A DNA stretch of 64,000 bases from assembly GCF_001625305.1 (NCBI RefSeq), contig NW_017804131.1, positions 2,060,785 through 2,124,784 of the forward strand. The letters are read 5' to 3'. Below the pieces are notes generated by a model that had not been told where the DNA came from, searched no databases, and saw only the letters and a list, made by a program, of their open reading frames with translations. This stretch comes from Branchiostoma belcheri (Eukaryota; Chordata; Leptocardii; Amphioxiformes; Branchiostomatidae). Both the position numbers and the translations under genes were made by a program. Numbering within the stretch: the first letter of the stretch is position 1; every line of letters starts with the position of its first letter. Shown here piece after piece: positions 60,886 to 64,000 of this stretch.

Positions 60886-63550
60886 CGGTTTTTAATACAA
60901 TTGTAAATCCATAAGTATTGAAAAGTGTCTCGGGTTACGTTGCGTTGTTGCGGTGAAGGTCACGTAAGGTACAGTATCCTTGATGTTTTTACGCCCATTT
61001 CTATGATTTGTAACAATTTGTTTCAATTTAACACAGTACATGCAATGCCTCCTATGTTGCCTTTTACGACTGAAAAGAGCCTAATTGAATGTCTCTCCTG
61101 TTCTCAGCTTCAAGTCGTGCAATATGTATGTCGTAAAGATTGTCCTGTTGATTCGGCAGCGTCTCATTGTGACATGTTCTTCGTTACACAATAAATGTTA
61201 CATCCGCGTTGGGTACATGGCAGCTTGCCAATCGTACACCATGCTCAAACCTGCCTCATCAAACATTTCTGCGTGCCGTCCATCGTTAACAACAACAGAA
61301 ATCCAGATCGAAGTGTTCCACTGCTGGCAAAATCGTACTTTTTATCCGTAACAAGCACGTTATTCTAAATATACCATTAACAGACTGTACTCTGCTCGGA
61401 CTCATTATCCGCTGACTAAAATCCCCCTTGCTGGAGTCAAGGTCGAAGATCAAAAGTTATTTTAGGACATGATTCATTATTTTGATCTTGTGCTTGTACC
61501 AAAGACTGCAGGTTTCATCAAGTCCAAGTCATCATGGAGAATACACACAGTTAAGAGTGTTTTCTGGTAATGTTTTCTGGTATACATTTCGTTGATTTTT
61601 ACACTAATGGTTATTTTGACCTTATTCAAGCTTTACCCTGATCTTAGGTGCAATTTGCCTGTGATGTTTCTTAACATACAGAAATACCTTGCGCTGGTAA
61701 CGTACAAATAACGCCGTCTGAAAATCTGCTCCATGTAGTTGGAGCCTAATTACAATCATTAATGATTCCACTGTATTGCATTCTTATTTCCCTTTTGCTG
61801 CCGTTGGTATTTTTGCCTCCACAACAATACCTGACTGTTACCAATCGATATGTTACCCAGACGAAGATGCAATTTTCTGCTGGTGACGAAGTGCAGTATT
61901 TAATGGACTACGTATTGGCAATAAAGGACAATTTATCAAAATTTGTGGAGCTTTTAAAATTCTGAGCGGATAAATTTGACAACGTCTCAATATCTCCAAG
62001 CCACCCTCATGTATCATACAAACCGCTCGTTAAACACGTAAAAACCTGGTTGGAACGTAGGTGTAATTCAGAAATCATTTTGCAGTAACCATGTAATTAG
62101 ATTTCTGGAATTGTCAGCAGCGTTGGGACATTGTAATTTAAATTCATATTTCAGAAGGAACGATATCACGCATGCACTGTCACAGTTACTGACAACTTGG
62201 CTCAATTACTACCAACACTCACGAGAACCAATTAAGACATTTCATATAAACACGACAAATCATACCACGTTTTGCTGGCAAAGTAAAGCAGCATATTTGC
62301 CGTGAGAGGGCTACTTCCTTGAATGCTTAACCTTATTCCGCTATTTCTGACAAAATTGTTTGGTGTTTTGAATTCATGTCTCCTCCGTGTATTAATTTAT
62401 AACATTTATTGTTATTCATAATTCGAGGGTAGTAGGATTCGAGCAACAAGGTCCATGTATTTGAAGTTTTAGAGTAATGACGTCTTCTTGAACAAGTTAG
62501 TAAAGATGAATGTTTATCACAGTGTGTCTAATGAACTCCCCAGGTGATAGAGCTTTATCAAATTGTCCGATGTAACCCTCTTTTATGGCTTCCAAACTTT
62601 CCCTCCGAGATACGTACATGTACATGTATTCTGTTACCAGCAATTTTGGTTTATGATTATTCATTTATTGTTCGAACTCATAATTTATGTTTCCTTTTTT
62701 ACCACTTGCAACTAACTATCCCGATATTGAATCCTCTAAGGGCCTGCTTTTGGCATCTCTTATTCACCAACAATGCAATCTTTGATGGTCTTTTATGGCA
62801 AGCGAAAGGACTATTGAATGTGTGCATGGTGAATACAGTCGAGTGTCAAAGCATGCTCTATGTATGAATTTTCTAAGATTACCAAAATAGATGTTGTGTA
62901 TGACTCCTGCAATAACGACATTAAGAAATCTAGGGGCTTTTCCGCGCACCGCGATAGATAAAGTTCCAAATCTGCTCTAGGTCATGTCAAGGTCAGGTCA
63001 TGGGGTGACAGACCCGGTGGCATCTAGCTATTAGCGTCTTCCCTACGGTCAATATTACCGGAAAGCTTGTACACGAAAACTTCTTGGTAGCTAGGAATTA
63101 TTGGATTTTCGTATCTCTGGATATTCTTTATGTAGAGATACAAATGCATAAACATAACATTTCTTACTGTAAATTCTCACTTTGCAAGATACATTGCATC
63201 TTTTTGCAAACTCGTATTCTTATGCCATTATGCTGATTAAAACTTTGGCAAAGTTATTTATGTTCAATGTCTAGGCTTGAACGTTCTGACAGTAATCAGC
63301 AGATTTGCAGACTCAACGTAAGTGATTTGTGGTGCAGTATGTTGACTATTGGCTGTGGCGTGTTATGCTACACTGTATGTCCTGGGCTTTGGGGAAACTA
63401 GGAGCGTCCTTGTAAGTCCGCTGAGTACAAAATGGTGTTAGACCGCCATTCGTGCACGAAGACAAGATCAAAGCAACATCCAACAATGACATGGCAATGC
63501 CAGCCATGGCCAGTATACTCTATTGATTGTAGTTATTGGAGCTCATGATT
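60886..63550. other. Region without recognisable genes
   Basis: The frame at 61762-61965 starts with a hydrophobic leader-like stretch (IPLYCILISLLLPLVFLPP) but is only 67 codons long, has no partner exons, and is not called a gene. Nothing else is seen. Confidence 0.45.
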
Positions 63551-64000
63551 CACGGTGGTAAAATCTGGGCTGCAAAGTTCCCACATGTCATAGAATCCGA
63601 ACTGTGTTCGATCGTGTTCGATCTGGGCAATTCGAATCGAACCCGCGTTCTATTTCGGGGTCACCTGCGGTCATTTGCAATAAAGCGGCAAAACAAGCCT
63701 TTCTGTCCCCGTGCCTTGCAACAGATGAAAAACAACACTTTTCTATGGATACAAACAGTTTCCTGGACAGTACATGCCCGCTATCATTTTTTGTGGATCT
63801 GTAACATGTAGCAAAGCTACTGTCGTATCCTTGGGTGACCTTGAATACTGTAATGATTCTTTACACCAGTATGAATAACACAATGCAGACTTTTGGTCGA
63901 CATGGCACGTCTGCAAAACTCGTTTTAACCTGCAAGCATGGCGAGTCAAGCATACCCCATTCACGGCTCAAAATGACCGTATAGGTTGTCCCGAAAATCG
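63551..64000 (-). mobile_element. CACGGYGGTC-end element, copy 3, cut by window end
   Basis: The reverse complement of this stretch matches 41050-41514. The terminal 110 bp are about 97% identical to copy 2. Its other end lies beyond 64000. Confidence 0.85.

Noticed and set aside
61762-61965. 67-codon plus-strand frame with leader-like start
   Set aside because: Too short, with no partner exons. Hydrophobic starts are common by chance in AT-rich DNA.
1-64000. CRISPR arrays, operons, phage or bacterial genes
   Set aside because: There are no regularly spaced repeats with unique spacers, and gene structure is intron-containing and eukaryotic.

Overview
This 64 kb window looks like genomic DNA from a marine invertebrate deuterostome. 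My best guess is a cephalochordate (amphioxus), and that is an inference. The reasons are small coding exons in long introns with GT/AG borders, AT-rich and very repeat-dense DNA, a tRNA-derived SINE, a short foldback family that I associate with Branchiostoma, and a chordate-like immunoglobulin-superfamily exon set. There is no prokaryotic operon structure. A block of 312 Ns (17560-17871) marks a draft assembly.

The only gene that can be rebuilt with confidence is on the + strand at 20712-28933. Eight exons, all joined in phase 1, give a 505-residue single-pass receptor: signal peptide, a V-like Ig domain that has lost both canonical cysteines, two ordinary I-set Ig domains, a transmembrane helix followed by RRRRK, a short tail, a complete SH3 domain, and a 22-residue C-terminus with a YSVL motif. 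A cell-surface Ig receptor that carries its own cytoplasmic SH3 domain is an architecture I do not recognise, and it is the main result of this window.

The rest is mostly repeats and decayed coding pieces. Fragments of Cys-loop (nicotinic acetylcholine) receptor exons occur at 815-1056 (- strand, TM3 region, intact splice sites, one in-frame stop) and 19468-19719 (+ strand, TM1-TM2-like). Two broken coding-like stretches lie on the - strand at 4677-5269 and 5541-5951.

At large scale the window shows diverged, collinear, same-orientation similarity between three blocks: about 3.8-24.0 kb, 30.4-44.0 kb and 45.9-60.9 kb. Ten landmark segments recur in the same order, which suggests an old tandem triplication of a unit of roughly 14-20 kb. 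Exons 2-8 of the Ig-SH3 gene sit in the junction between blocks 1 and 2. The corresponding junction between blocks 2 and 3 is only about 1.9 kb long and holds no such exons. Younger insertions lie on top of these blocks: a SINE (9938-10190), three copies of a 260-bp family (one of them in intron 7 and itself split by a 102-bp foldback insertion with a 14-bp target duplication), and three copies of a ~950-bp element with CACGGYGGTC ends.
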